A stretch of DNA of 64,000 nt from Dillenia suffruticosa. Taxonomy: Eukaryota; Streptophyta; Magnoliopsida; Dilleniales; Dilleniaceae. Position 1 is the stretch's first letter. Each line of letters starts with the position of its first letter. Under the pieces are notes generated by a model. It was not told where the DNA came from. It did no database searches and saw only the letters and a program-made list of their open reading frames with translations. Positions 26,001 to 37,039 of the stretch are shown here, one piece after another. Position numbers and translations under genes: made by a program. Where the stretch lies: assembly GCA_033439265.1 (NCBI GenBank), contig JAVTVX010000012.1, positions 32,614,261-32,678,260 on the forward strand, given 5' to 3'.

Positions 26001-26565
26001 TCGAGATAGAGATGATGAGAGAGAGAGGGGCAGGGGTCGGGATCGAGGTTGGGATCAAAATCGTGAAAGAGATCGAGATCGGGATTGGGACAGGGATAGG
26101 GACGGGGAGAGGGAGAGGGAGAGGGACAGGGAGAGGGACAGGGAAAGGGATAGGGATAGGGAACGGGATAGGGATAGGGATAGGGATAGAGAGGGAGAAA
26201 GGGAGAGGGACAGAGAAAAGAGCAGAAGGTGTTATGAGAGGGATTATGATAGAGAAGGTAGCAGTAGGGATTATGAGAGGAGCAGCCGTGATGGTAGAAG
26301 GTACCATAGAGAGTATGGTTCCCGTAGGAGTAGAAGCCGGAGCAGAAGTCATAGTCTGCAAGCTCGGAATGTGCAGGATTATCATTCAAGTCCACACAAA
26401 GATGGAAGCAAGGACAGGACTTCTGTATCTAGCAATCTTTCAAAGCTTAAGGATCTATATGGTGACATAAGCAATGAAAAAGGGAGTGCAAGCTCAGAAA
26501 GGGGTCCTGGGAGGGATACTGGAGGTGAAGAGGTGATTAGACTCGGTGGCTCTACCTGGAAGTAG
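18073..26565 (+). CDS. SRL1: PRP38-domain pre-mRNA splicing protein with RD/RE/RS-rich tail
   Basis: Coding exons 18073-18360, 21942-22022, 23830-23901 and 25630-26565; 1377 nt, 458 aa. Residues 1 to about 190 form the PRP38 domain: [45 protein letters not shown], then [26 protein letters not shown] and [21 protein letters not shown] across the splice junctions. The tail has an almost pure RD/RE/RG tract (about residues 258-346) and an RSRSRSRS stretch near 380-389, ending [15 protein letters not shown]38 proteins join the spliceosome during activation; charged Arg tails usually mediate nuclear speckle localisation and protein contacts. The layout matches the plant SR-like PRP38 protein SRL1 rather than the short canonical PRP38, hence the symbol, given with moderate certainty. 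Introns of 3.6, 1.8 and 1.7 kb host a LINE and a SINE. Confidence 0.92.
18749..19250 (+). other. Coding-like patch of unknown origin in intron 1 of the PRP38-like gene
   Basis: Two overlapping open frames on the + strand (18749-18946 and 18943-19182) look less AT-driven than typical intron sequence, with stretches such as [17 protein letters not shown] and [17 protein letters not shown]. They could be one older reading frame broken by a shift. I do not recognise the family. It may be an inserted gene fragment or chance. Confidence 0.25.
19600..21640 (-). mobile_element. Degenerate L1-type LINE reverse-transcriptase remnant, minus strand
   Basis: Translating the minus strand in shifting frames recovers the order of a plant LINE RT. 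From high to low coordinate these are a segment like [16 protein letters not shown] and [15 protein letters not shown], then [25 protein letters not shown] and a decayed FADD box (VQDTFIF), then FKRKLAG, YLSKG and RLALIKS (thumb/linker region), and near the 3' end a NLQ-V-LVNRC segment typical of the C-terminal zinc-finger region. Many stops and frameshifts show it is long dead. The RT active-site motif is not intact. Ends are approximate and no TSD was found. It accounts for most of intron 1 of the host gene. Confidence 0.8.
23756..23825 (+). repeat. Perfect 35-bp tandem duplication at a splice acceptor
   Basis: The 35-base unit starting GAAATTGATGTTGTGTAAAC occurs at 23756-23790 and again at 23791-23825 with no mismatch. 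It directly precedes TCAG, the acceptor of PRP38-gene exon 3 (23830). The branch-site and polypyrimidine region is therefore duplicated. Perfect identity implies a recent event. Confidence 0.95.
24186..24392 (+). mobile_element. Au-type SINE in intron 3 of the PRP38-like gene, with 12-bp TSD
   Basis: A perfect target-site duplication ATTAAATTTCTT lies at 24186-24197 and 24381-24392. The 183-bp body begins near TGAGGGTGAGCCTTAGTGCA with a tRNA-like A-box region (GTGCAACGG). It has the B-box CACGGGTTCGAGGC and ends with CACTTTGTGCACCGGGTG. This layout and wording match the Au SINE family found across angiosperms. A second partial 3' copy lies at about 24540-24610 (CGCACTAAGCCGGGGAGCAC). It is co-oriented with the host gene. 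Confidence 0.9.
25962..26225 (+). repeat. Coding purine-rich hexamer repeat (RD/RE tract)
   Basis: Imperfect tandem GGGACA/GGGAGA/GGGATA hexamers encode the Arg-Asp/Arg-Glu run of the PRP38-like protein. Such tracts expand and contract by slippage. All other frames stay open across the tract because the purine-rich codons contain no stops, which explains long overlapping open frames on both strands. Confidence 0.9.
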
Positions 26566-27381
26566 CATGACGTTGTAGTCGATTGCAATGCTCTTGTATC
26601 AGAATTACAGCATGGGATTCACCAGGGAAGATTTTTGCTCTCCCTCCTTGTCTTACATTGTTGTTTTTCCTTTCTCTTTCTTCGCCAGGTTGACAGTGGA
26701 AATTAGTGTACAAGCATATTTAAAATCGGATTCTGTGCCCATTATGATTTAATGGGTTAGCTGTTCTGCATAATTGCTCATGAGTGTCCAATTGTTTTTG
26801 ACAGAACATGAACGACGTATTATTAACCATCTGTGCTGCCATAGAATATTGTACCGACAATACTTTCTGTTTTGGCATAAGTTATGTATTCTGTGAAGTT
26901 AAAGTGGTTGGATGAGATAATTCAGTTTATTTGTAGCAGCTAACTGATGACAAACAAGGAAAAGTAAAAAACCTGAATGCTGGGCACAGCAATCGCAGGG
27001 AAAAAGGTGAAATCTGAAAATCCAGATCCAGGAGAAGTGTAGGCTTGTTCATTTGGGCATGGGGTACTGAAGGGCTCCTTACATGACCAAAACGAAAGTA
27101 GCGTGACGTTTGGAGGACGAAACTAGAGGCATGAAAGTACCTGGAGAGAGATATTCTTTATAGTTTCTCTCAGCAAAATTTTTTGTTTTCTCTTTATTTT
27201 TACAAAACAAATATGATATTTTCTATTTTGTAAGTCACTTTCGTAATGTATTAAAAAAACTAATCGATAACATTTCAAGGCAGAAACCCCACTGTGCTCT
27301 GAAAACCGAGCACGCAATAATCGTCGTGTTGTCTCGAACTATGTGTAATCTCGGGCTTGCATTTTGAGACCCCGTAAGGCT
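26566..27381 (+). other. 3' flank of the PRP38-like gene
   Basis: T-rich sequence after the stop codon probably forms the 3' UTR. No canonical AATAAA was seen close to the stop. No further gene is recognisable. Confidence 0.5.
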
Positions 27382-27495
27382 AACTTGAACTTTTTTTTTT
27401 GTTGTACAAAGATTCAAACCTGGGATCTCCAGGTCAAAGGAGGAGAATTTTGACCATTAGGTTGTCTCTTTGGAGACGTTATCAACTTGAACTTT
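27382..27495 (-). mobile_element. tRNA-derived SINE (family A), minus strand, with 12-bp TSD
   Basis: Target-site duplication AACTTGAACTTT lies at 27382-27393 and 27484-27495. On the minus strand the 90-bp body runs from GTCTCCAAAGAGACAACC through CCCAGGTTTGAATC (B-box) to a poly-A tail. It aligns end to end with the SINE at 8979-9081. Confidence 0.8.
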
Positions 27496-28863
27496 GTGTT
27501 CATATAATTCTCCATAGTGATAAATTATTAACCATGAGATCTCATTCAAAATAAAATAAGTAAAATTCATATAACTCATATACAAGTGACTAATCAAAAT
27601 AAAGATTTATATATATGTAAAAGTATTAAAACTTATATAAGTAATCCATAGTACAACATAATACAGTTTTTATTGACCTTTCCCATAGATTTATCTACAA
27701 CTATCTAAACCCACAATGAGACTATCTTACACGAATTTGTATGACTCTAATCAAAATGGGTCTCAAAGATTTCCGGAAGAAAATCCTTTATCTGCACTTA
27801 TTATCTATAAACCTGAAATATGAGAGAAAAAATGGGGTGAGTACAAATATATCCGGTGAGTGAGAAATCTATGTACATATCTATGAGTGGGAGTGTGATC
27901 ATATTTTAAAATCATTAACAACAAATTTCATTTAATCATTATAAAAGTATTCATAAGATCATAAAACATTCACAAAGCATTAACAATTAATTTGTTCAAA
28001 GTAAAATATTTCTCTTTGCATCAAATTGGTTGCATTTCGTTCAAAACTTTGGAACTGATAAAAACATACTTTCAGGTCAAGGAATGATTAAATGAAAGCA
28101 AGATATTGTTTTCATTCATAAATAAATTCTAAAATCAACTTGCAACTCATTCATATTTTTATCTCAATAAATCTCAATCAACAAAGTAACATAAATCATG
28201 TGATAAATATTTTCAATATTATCATTTCAAAAGAACACATCATACTCAAATTGAATAATAAAACCACATTTCAATTAATATTTTTCAAAGCACATAAAAC
28301 ATTTCTCATTAATATAACATAAAAGTTTCACTCACTGTTTGGAGAAGGTGTGCACTCCCACTAATATAGATTCTCAAGTCTATTCTTATTCGAAAGATTT
28401 TCGCCTAGTTGATTGTATAGATCATAATATAGAATTAAGATTAAGCACTTATTCAATACTATTATAAAGCTAAATACTCATATGAAAAAGAAAACATGTA
28501 TCTCTTTGTCTAAAACTTTCATTAATCATATTTAAAATTTATTTCTATATTTTCATATTTTAGAAAAACAATTATACTTTAAACTAATATTCTTGGATTG
28601 CCAAATTTTATTTTTCACTTAAAAACTAGGCATAAAACAATAATTTTTATATTTATAGTTTAGATCTATTCCAATTACACAAACACATAAATTTATCTTA
28701 TATTATCTTAACTGCAGTCATGAGAAAATGACTGTAACTTTCACTACATAAATCCAAATCATATAATTCTTATCTCAAATTAAAGATAAAATATAGATCT
28801 AAAAATTTTATGTTCAGAGTTTAGTCTAATTCAATCTAGAAGGTATCTCAAAATTGAACCAAA
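27496..28863. other. AT-rich intergenic, no gene seen
   Basis: Long AT-rich stretch with no coding sequence. Phrases around 27840-27900 and 28325-28360 resemble LTR-type repetitive DNA, but no ends could be defined. Confidence 0.4.
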
Positions 28864-30256
28864 TTGGTGATGTATATAAGGTAGAAGAATGTACAAAATT
28901 TCCAGTATATTCATGGAAAAAACAAGCGGATTGAGCTAACTCTTTTCTTAAAACTCAGGGTACGCTATCTAATGGACAGGAAGTGGCTATGAAGAGATTA
29001 TCAAAAGGGTCAGGACAAGGTGCAGAGCAATTTAAGAATGAGATGGTGTTTGTAGCAAAGCTTCAACACCAAAATCTTGTGAGGCTCTTGGGATTTTGCC
29101 TGGAAGGGGAAGAGAAGATACTCATTTATGCCTAACAAAAGACTTGACCACCTTTTATTTGGTTTGGCTCTTCTCAAACACATGTTGATTTAAGTTTTAG
29201 TTTGTCATCAGTTGTTTACTCACATGTAATTGTGGTTGTCAATCTTTAGATCCTGAAATGCGACGACAGTTAGATTGGCCAAGACGTTACAAGATTATAG
29301 GAGGGATAGCTCGTGGGATTTTGTATCTTTGCGAAGACTCTCGCCTCAAAATTATACACCGTGGCCTCAAACCTAGCAATATTTTGTTAGATGCAGATAT
29401 GAATCCAAAAGTTTCTGATTTTGGTATGGCAAGAATTTTTGGGGTGGATCAATCCCTGGGAAATACAAACCGAATTGTTGGTACATTGTAAGTGCTGATG
29501 TCTATCATTTATGCTACACCCACACTTTTAGTTTCAGAAATGACTGTTTTAACTGTCAAGCACGGCTCTAAGAAAAACAAAGCTATGTCTATGCTTCATG
29601 GATGTCTATCGAGATGCAAATTAAACTTTTGGTATCATTCTTTTGCCATGTTTGGAGCTTCACAATCTTAAAAGCTTTTTCTTGCAGTGGTTACATGTCT
29701 CCAGAGTACGCAATGCATGGATATTTCTCAGTCAAATCTGATGTGTACAGCTTCGGTGTACTAATTTTAGAGATTGTAAGTGGTCAGAAGAGTAGCCATT
29801 TCTACCAATCAGATTGTGCTGAAGACCTTCTTAGCTATGTAAGTAGCTAGACACTCGGTTTAGTAGTATTAACTAGTTGTGGTTATGAGAAAGTCAATGT
29901 TTTGGTGTTGACATAACTTTGTTGTAGGCTTGGAAACTTTGGAAGGAAAATGTTCCATTGGAATTGGTTGATGAGACCATAAAAGACTCTTATTCGAGAA
30001 ACGAAGTCCTTAGGTGCATTCAAATTGGTCTACTATGCGTGCAGGAAAATCCGGATGAGAGACCTCTGTGGTGCTCATGCTCACCACTTTCTCCGTTACA
30101 ATTGCACTTCCAAAAAAACCTGCATTTTTTGCTCGGACTAGAACCAGAACAAAATTAAGCTTTCCAATAAAGGGGGCTAGAATCCAATCAATCAACCAGC
30201 AAGTCCATGTCAGTTTCTGTGAATGATGTATCCATAACCGAGCTTGACCCTCGATA
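28864..30256 (+). pseudogene. CRK kinase pseudogene (end of exon 3 through exon 7), duplicate of the third CRK
   Basis: Matches the third CRK from the last bases of its exon 3 (GGTGATGTATATAAG) through exon 4 (from 28959), exon 5 (29250-29487), exon 6 (from about 29689) and exon 7 (from about 29929). There is no DUF26 region or membrane exon. Exon 4 lacks 8 bp (GAATATGT) just before the CCTAACAAAAG segment, shifting the frame. The catalytic loop reads HRGLKPSN, so the catalytic Asp is lost. Exon 7 lacks 10 bp in the DERPTMSSV region. Its intron 5 has no retrotransposon and preserves the pre-insertion site. The similarity continues into 3' flank up to about 31050. Confidence 0.92.
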
Positions 30257-30699
30257 ATGCAAACAGGTTGTCAATCACAGCAAGAGGTTACGTGTATTGT
30301 AGCTTTCTCATATTTTCATTTGTTATGAAAATTTTCGAGTCATGGAAAAGGCTCCAATAATTCTTCTTTACACTGTTTTTGAGGAGTGAAAGGTATGAAG
30401 TCGTATATGTTATATATTTGTCAACTATTACTAAAGAGAGTGTGATATATTGTATGCAATGGTTGATCTAGGGTACTCAAAATTAAAACCAAGCTTCTTC
30501 AATAAGGTATAAGCAAAAACATACAAAAAGATTTGTGGGGTCATAAGATAGAACAAAAGTGCGAACCAGTGATTTGTCTATTTTTAATGAGAATACTTCT
30601 GGTTTGAGCAGAAGCCCATCGAGGATCCAACATGTATTCAAGTTCTTTTGTTATCAGCCCTTATAAATTTTTTAATCACGACATTACCTTGTAACATTG

Positions 30700-30813
30700 T
30701 GTTGGAAATTATGTATTAATTTTAATGAAAATATTGCATTGTCTCCCAAAAGTTTGTTTTTCTTCATTGTCTATTTCATGTGAGATGCCCAACTTACACA
30801 TGGAACTCTAACA
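30700..30813 (-). mobile_element. Possible short LTR remnant (TG...CA) downstream of the CRK pseudogene
   Basis: A 114-bp segment starts TGTTGGAAATT and ends CTCTAACA. It is followed by ATCTCCGACT, which on the minus strand resembles a polypurine tract. The same segment is at 60263-60365 behind the third CRK (there followed by ATCTCCCACT), so it predates the duplication. It may be a TRIM or copia 3' LTR relic. Confidence 0.35.
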
Positions 30814-31049
30814 ATCTCCGACTAAGTGAGTCTATCACACTCACTATGCTTCTCCTCTAATACTAACCACAGAATTCACCGAGTGCTATTTTAACCACTG
30901 AACTTCGAAAATGAACCAATATGAGTGTCCGGATCAACGGAAAGCCGGAAACCATGGAAGTCCACACCACTGCTATTGTATGTCAAACCAAACCATTGAT
31001 TCTAGTACTACTTGCGTGTTGGTACTGCCTGATTGCAATTTACGGCCAT

Positions 31050-31838
31050 AAAAAGTTCATTACATCATACAAGCAACATGTGCATGTTTTCACTTTCTTT
31101 CTTTGTCTTTATTTTATTTTGTTTTTTTCCTCTAGTGCATTTAGATTTTATTTTCACGCGTGCTGTTATTTTTGTTTTGAAATTACTTCCAGTTATGATT
31201 TTTTCCTGATGGAACGTTCTACATATTTATCAATGTCGAATTATTTGTCATTTTATACTGAGGTCATATTATGTATAGTATTTGACATTTCTGCTTGTTC
31301 TACAGATTGGATTTCTCAATTTGAGATATGCTGCAGACCCCAAGATTTTATGGAGATGGTTTGAAGCATACCTCAAAGATGATGAGGTAATCTTCATGGA
31401 TGTTTGCAGTAGCTCATTTAATTTGCATATTTTAATAGCCTTATAACTATAGGGTGAAATATGTGACCTCTTTCACTGGATTCTTTTTAGCCTTTTATTG
31501 AGGAAGGGGGAGGAGCAATTGAATTTCCACTTGTCCACAGGTTGCACGCACGTAGGTTATTGCTACAGATTGATGAAGCTTGACTTGAAACCATAAGTAC
31601 GACAAAATGCCAGCCTTGAATGGATCACTCATGAAAGAACTCATACAATCTTAGAGCCTTGTTTTCCTCACACTCATATAAGGCTTAACAAGTTTCATTC
31701 TACCCAAACAATCTCTCTGGCAACTCCACATCCTCTTCCTCTGTAATGCCAAGGTGCTGACCCTTGTCCTCATTACATGTATTGGCTGTCTCTATTAGCT
31801 GGCTTGAAAATATAATTCTCTTGCAAGTAAGATATTTA
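31050..31838 (+). repeat. Duplicated segment of the PRP38-like gene (exon 2 of the coding series with both flanking introns)
   Basis: About 790 bp closely match 21653-22480 of the PRP38-like gene, from CATTACATCATACAAGCAAC to just past GGCTTGAAAATATAAT. The 81-bp exon copy (31306-31386) keeps both splice sites and an open frame ([16 protein letters not shown]). It has amino-acid changes at five positions (Tyr to Asn, Thr to Ile, Gly to Arg, Pro to Ala, Val to Leu), consistent with loss of constraint. It is joined directly to the CRK 3' flank, with CATAAA shared at the junction. Without the rest of the gene it cannot make a PRP38 protein. Confidence 0.9.
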
Positions 31839-34553
31839 TGAGTGTTAAATTATCATATGACGATATTGTTTCTTATAAAACAGCGGTCATTATTTGTTCA
31901 ATCTTGAGAATATGGAAAACTGTAATGTGTTAGAATTAATTTGTCAATTTCTTTTCGTTTCAGTCAGAGTAGCCAAATTCAATCTCGCTCAGTATCTCTC
32001 TATCCGTGTTTTGAAAATTTCGCTCGAAACATTTTTGGATATATTCCATGGGACATAATTGTAACTTTAACAAAAGAGAAGAACAAATTTATAATTTATT
32101 CCTAAAGAGCCTAAATCCTAATTTTTTTTTGGTTAATTTTTTAGTTCCTAAGGTACCTAAATTAGGAACCCAAATCCTAATTTCGGATTTCTGTGTTAAA
32201 ATCTTTTAGTTTCTCATATTTTGGTATTTCTATGTAATGTTAATTTAAGTACTTTTAAGCGTTGACTATTTGGAAATATTTAAAGCATTGAGACTTATTT
32301 TTAAATACTCAATATTGCGTTCATATCGTATATTTTGAAAATTATTTTTGAAATTGAATTAAATTCATATTTGTTGAATTAATATTTTAAATTATATAAA
32401 TATTGAATAGATTCTTAAAATTATATATTAAAATCGATAATTCATAATCATCTAAATTCGAGAGCCCCCACTGCCTATATTTTCTCAGGCTTTCACTTTT
32501 GCATGTCCTTTGTCCACACGTCCAATTATCAATCTCTTTTTCTGATGTTAAACTAATGTTTTCTCTTTCCATCTCCATACCTCATTATCAAGAAGTAAAT
32601 AAATTTCTTTTCTTTACACATGTATAGCGTAGCACAAGTCTAAAACTCACAACACTATAGACTATGCACAATAGTGCAAATACTGACATTACCATATAAT
32701 TCTTTTTAAGAGTGATATCATATATTTTGTAAGAGTACTGAAAACTATGAATTAAAATGTAATCATCATCCTAGCTAGCATACTTAAAATCACATCTTGA
32801 GCATCAATTTTAAGCTTTCCATAATAACCGCCATTAGCGACGACACTAAGTTTTTCCATGCGGTAAGCTTCGAATTCTTTAAATTAATGATCAAAACTCT
32901 CTTTTTTGAGCCCTTGAATTTGATTACAGCTTCAATTCATCAAATCGAGCCCCCAATTTCATTAAATTGTAGGTCACTGTACAACGACCAGAACCAAGCA
33001 GAAAAACCAAATAATCCCTTTTTTTCTATCAACAGTCGTAGCCCTAGAGTCCTATTTGTAACATTTTAAAGTTTCTGAAAACTTAAAAGGACCTAAAGGA
33101 AATAAAAATTAAGTTTTTGGCAGTCAATTACAAGTAAAACAATTTTAGGGACCATAGTCGCAAATTTTTCTATTTTTCTCCCAAAAAAAAAAAAAACAGC
33201 AATTCCTCAAAAGATTAAGTTTGATTTGCAATTTTGAAAAATATATTTTTGAGAACTTTAAATAATTACTTATATATAAAAACTTATGTTCAGATTGCGG
33301 ATTTGAAGTTTCAAAGACTATAGGCAAATAATGTGTGTAAGAATGGAGAAATTAATTGTACTTTTTATCTTATCATATTCTTTTAGGTGATTTGATTGCT
33401 GCCAAATTATCTCTATGTTTATTTTATCATTTTCTCTAAAATAAGCTATGCTGGCTGATCGTTGAATTATCCTTATGTACATTTTACTTTTTAAATATTT
33501 CTCTAAAATTAGTCCATTTTGATTAATCCTCGGATTATCTACATATCCATTTCTTTAAGTTATATAACTAGACCTTATAATAAGATGCCCCTGCGAGCTC
33601 TCGTTTCTAAGTTCAATTTCGTGTTCAAGTACGCTAGCTCATGTATACAGGCTTGAGCTCCTGTCTTCTCGTGCCTCAGCAACCACATGCCCATGAACTA
33701 AATCAGATAGTTAAACAAGTTTTATTTAGCTCATATTTCCAAGTTCAAACTCGTGTTCAAGTATGCTAACTCATGTCTGCAAGCTTGCTAGCCCATGTAT
33801 ATAGGCTTGATCTCATGTTTTTCCTCACCCAGTTAGCATCTGTTCACAAGTTTAATAAGCAAGATAATTAAAATCATTCTTGTTTCCAAGATTTTGATTA
33901 ATGATTTTTTTGGATTATCTAAGATGATTATGTGATATTCTAGAGTCATCGCATCTGCATGATGTCATATTAAGTTAGAAACTCTTAAGGAATACGTTCA
34001 AATTGCCTTGATTCTTACCAACCTATTCATTCTTCGTTTTCATTCTCTTGTTGTTAGGAAAATAGTATTTTGAATTTGGGAATAGTCATTGAGGAGATAC
34101 CACCTTGCCACATGCCTTAAAATTAGGGTTTCCATGGCTCCATCCCATCGAAGGAACTTTTGCAAAGTCTTGTGAGACAGAATAAAAGATCTCATTCCCA
34201 TGGGATTGGACTATAGTACCCAACCTATGTGAAATAAAATTTTTCTACCCTACTCTTTTACCAGTGGCTTGTTTTGTTGGCAATATATAACAAGTTTTGT
34301 TTATAAACTTAATAGTTTTATTTTATCCACAATTTCTTTTTTTTTATATATATATAGGGAAGCTGGTCGAGACGTTTATAAGGGAAAGAAGGACGGTGTT
34401 AATTGAACTATAGTTATTAGCTTTATTTTATCCATTGTTTGATTCTACATAATACCTTTGTGATTCCAAGCTGGGAGTACAACACAAACTTACTTTTGGT
34501 GCTACGGTCTCCTCTAGGCCTTCTATGGTCTGCCACCGCAAGTATCCCTACAG
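31839..34553. other. Intergenic, AT-rich; one imperfect duplication at 33600-33830
   Basis: No coding sequence recognised. At about 33607-33665 and 33738-33815 two related segments share CGTGTTCAAGTA and CATGTATA-AGGCTTGA, an old tandem duplication with a period near 130 bp. The segment ends at the 3' side of the minus-strand P450. Confidence 0.5.
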
Positions 34554-36874
34554 TCAGTGAACAATAGTATTCTCATGAGGTTTGAGGCGAATTGGGAAGC
34601 CTTCTTCTGGAGTGGGAGATGAAACACAGGTTATCTTCTCAAAGGGAGCCAATTTTTCCCATCTAAACTTGTTAACAACATTATGAAGGAAAATGAGGAT
34701 CACTAAGCGAGCAAACTCCCGACCCGGGCACATTCGAGGGCCACCACCAAATGGTACAAAAGTAAAAGGTGGTACTTCATCTTCGAACCTTGAAGGGTCA
34801 AATTCATTTGGATTTGAAAAATACTTAGGATCTTTATGTGTCGCGTATGCATTCCAGTGTATCTGAAAATGAAATAATTTTAGGGTTTAGTTCTACTATT
34901 TTGGTTGGTGTCTCTATTCTCTGAAAATGATCACTCAAAGAATATGGCTTGCAATGTATAAGTTGATTGATAAGGATAAGTACCTTCCATCCTTTGGGAA
35001 TTGTAAAGCCAGCATAACTAAAATCGGTTATAGCTTCTCTAAAAGTTCCAGCAATGGGTGGTCTTAGCCTCAGTGTTTCGCAAGCAACATTCCATGAATA
35101 CCTCATTTTCTGGATGTCCTCCCAATTTAATGGCTCCCCTACTCTCTTGGATTTTGCAATCTCCTGTTGTTCTGTATAGAAAGTCAAATCACATAAGAAA
35201 TAATAGAAAAGGGAGATGTATTTCTCAACTTAAAAGTGATATAAAAATAAAAATTTAAAATAATAAAATAGGCGATTTATCTATTTTAGATTTTCTTATA
35301 CTATTCATCTTATTTTAAATTATCTATTCAACCAAACCGTTGACACTCACAATTCAAAAAAAAATATTCATCAATAAAGGAAAAAAGGTGAGGAAGCTAT
35401 TTATAATTAAAAAAATTACTTATAATAAATTTTATGAATTATGTCGCAATGTGCTAACTCTCGACTTCAATATCTAGTTAAAACTTTTATTACTTTATTT
35501 ACACAAGTTAAAATTGGTCATTTACTAAACTTCTTTTCTCAATAATTCAGCAATTATGGAACACAATGTTGGATCATGAAAATTTATATAAATTAAAATT
35601 GTATAATTATATTCGCCGCTAAAGATTGTCATATTTTGATCCAACTTGTATACATAACAATAGAAAGTAATTTTTTCTTAAAACAAAAGGCTATAAAGAA
35701 GAAAAAAATTTATTAAGGGGAGAAAAACAAATTAATCAAATGAATAGTAGTGAAATTAATTGGTGTTTGCAAAGCATGCGTATTATTTATGGCAGGTGCA
35801 ATTTTCCGTAACAAAGATTGTGAAATTTCATAAAAATTTCAAATTGGATAAATTAAATATGTATAAGAAGTGTGGATCTCTTATGTCAGTATAAACCATT
35901 TCGTAAGAAAAGAAAATATTACCTTGATAAACTCTCTCATAAACATGTAGGTTCTCGGCAAGATATTTGAGGATAAAAGTGATAGTAGAGCTTGTACTTT
36001 CATGGCTTGCCACAAGTAAGGCCACGAGTTTGGTGGCAATATCCATGTCATCGACAAACAAGCCCTCAGTATCGGTCACAACAATCATATGAGACAAAAT
36101 GTCTCTAGCAGCCGACTCGCCTTTTTGGGTAAGCTCCATTCTTCTTTGCTTGATGATGGCGGAGATCCATGTTTGAAGTGTCTTGGAGGCTTTTATAGCT
36201 CGATTCAAAGTGGTAACAGGAAGATCTATTGGCAAAGCAAAGAAACCTTCAAGTACGTAGGTGAAGTGCTTCAATAAGGTTGCCACAATCTCGGGCTTTT
36301 CAACGCTCAAGAGGAGCCTGCACGCCACCTCAAATGTATAATTTTTTGTTTCTTCAAAGGCAATTATTTGCCCTTTGTTACACCATTTCTCCCTCAAGTG
36401 TTGTTTTGCGATATGGTCGACGACGGGTATATACTTTCTAAGAGGTTCTATTTTTAAAAACTCATACAAGACGCCTCTTAAGTGTGTGCTTCCCTCGATA
36501 GCTGGAAGTTCAGATTTGAATATTCTTGTAATGGTACTAGGCCACCAGCTAATCACCAACTTGTTTTCATTGGAGAACAAAAATTTATTCCCAGAGGCAC
36601 CACAAAAAACCACCATTTTCTCCTTTAATAACGAAGTCTTGAATACTTCAGAAGAATATTTTTGCATTCTATCCCATACAAATTTCTCGGGTTTTCCTTG
36701 TTTTCCAAGGGACAAATACTCAAGTGACTCCCCAACCATTGGCAACCCTAGTTTCCCATGTGGTATGCCCTCATATCTCTGACCATGCCTCTTCCGCCCA
36801 ACTAGAAAAAGCAACAACGGTACAAAAAGAGATAGGAAAATAGTTCCTAACAAATATAATAAAGAGTAATCCAT
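34554..36874 (-). CDS. Cytochrome P450, CYP716-like, 3 exons
   Basis: Minus-strand exons 36874-35923, 35171-34984 and 34862-34554; 1449 nt, 482 aa, the usual length for CYP716 enzymes. The ATG at 36874 precedes a hydrophobic ER anchor ([21 protein letters not shown]); the frame upstream lacks another ATG. Landmarks: [15 protein letters not shown] near the N terminus, [10 protein letters not shown] and [17 protein letters not shown] (all typical of CYP716), I-helix [10 protein letters not shown]-helix ETLRLRPP (ExxR), and the heme loop [17 protein letters not shown] with the axial Cys. CYP716 enzymes are ER-bound monooxygenases that often oxidise triterpene scaffolds such as beta-amyrin, lupeol or alpha-amyrin; the substrate here is not predictable. 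The I-helix has Glu-Ser where most members have Asp-Thr, so activity may be altered. A TATA box sits about 107 bp upstream. Confidence 0.93.
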
Positions 36875-36980
36875 GATGGAGAAGGGATGAGGAAAAGAGC
36901 CAATGATACAAAGAAAAGAGTTCAAAGCGTATACATTTTATGTGCGAGTATGAGGTGAAGAAATGCATCACAATGTTGAG

Positions 36981-36988
36981 TTTATATA
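36981..36988 (-). promoter_or_regulatory. Probable TATA box of the P450 gene
   Basis: TATATAAA on the minus strand, about 107 bp upstream of the ATG at 36874. The spacing is right for a start site near 36955 and a leader of about 80 nt. Confidence 0.55.
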
Positions 36989-37039
36989 CTGCTTAGTCCA
37001 CCTCTCTCCCACACCAAAATATTAAAGGGGTGGGCCTGA

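Noticed and set aside
25715-26470. Long open frames on both strands over the RD/RE tract
   Set aside because: They arise because purine hexamers contain no stops in any frame. The + frame at 25630-26565 is the spliced continuation of the PRP38 domain and is the only one supported by splice sites and homology.
28864-31838. Gene-capturing Helitron as the cause of the CRK/PRP38 chimera
   Set aside because: No 5' TC start, 3' CTRR end or terminal hairpin was found at the borders; the sources are local, which favours rearrangement.
36875-36925. N-terminal extension of the P450
   Set aside because: It would start at a TTG. The ATG at 36874 opens a normal membrane anchor and gives the usual family length.
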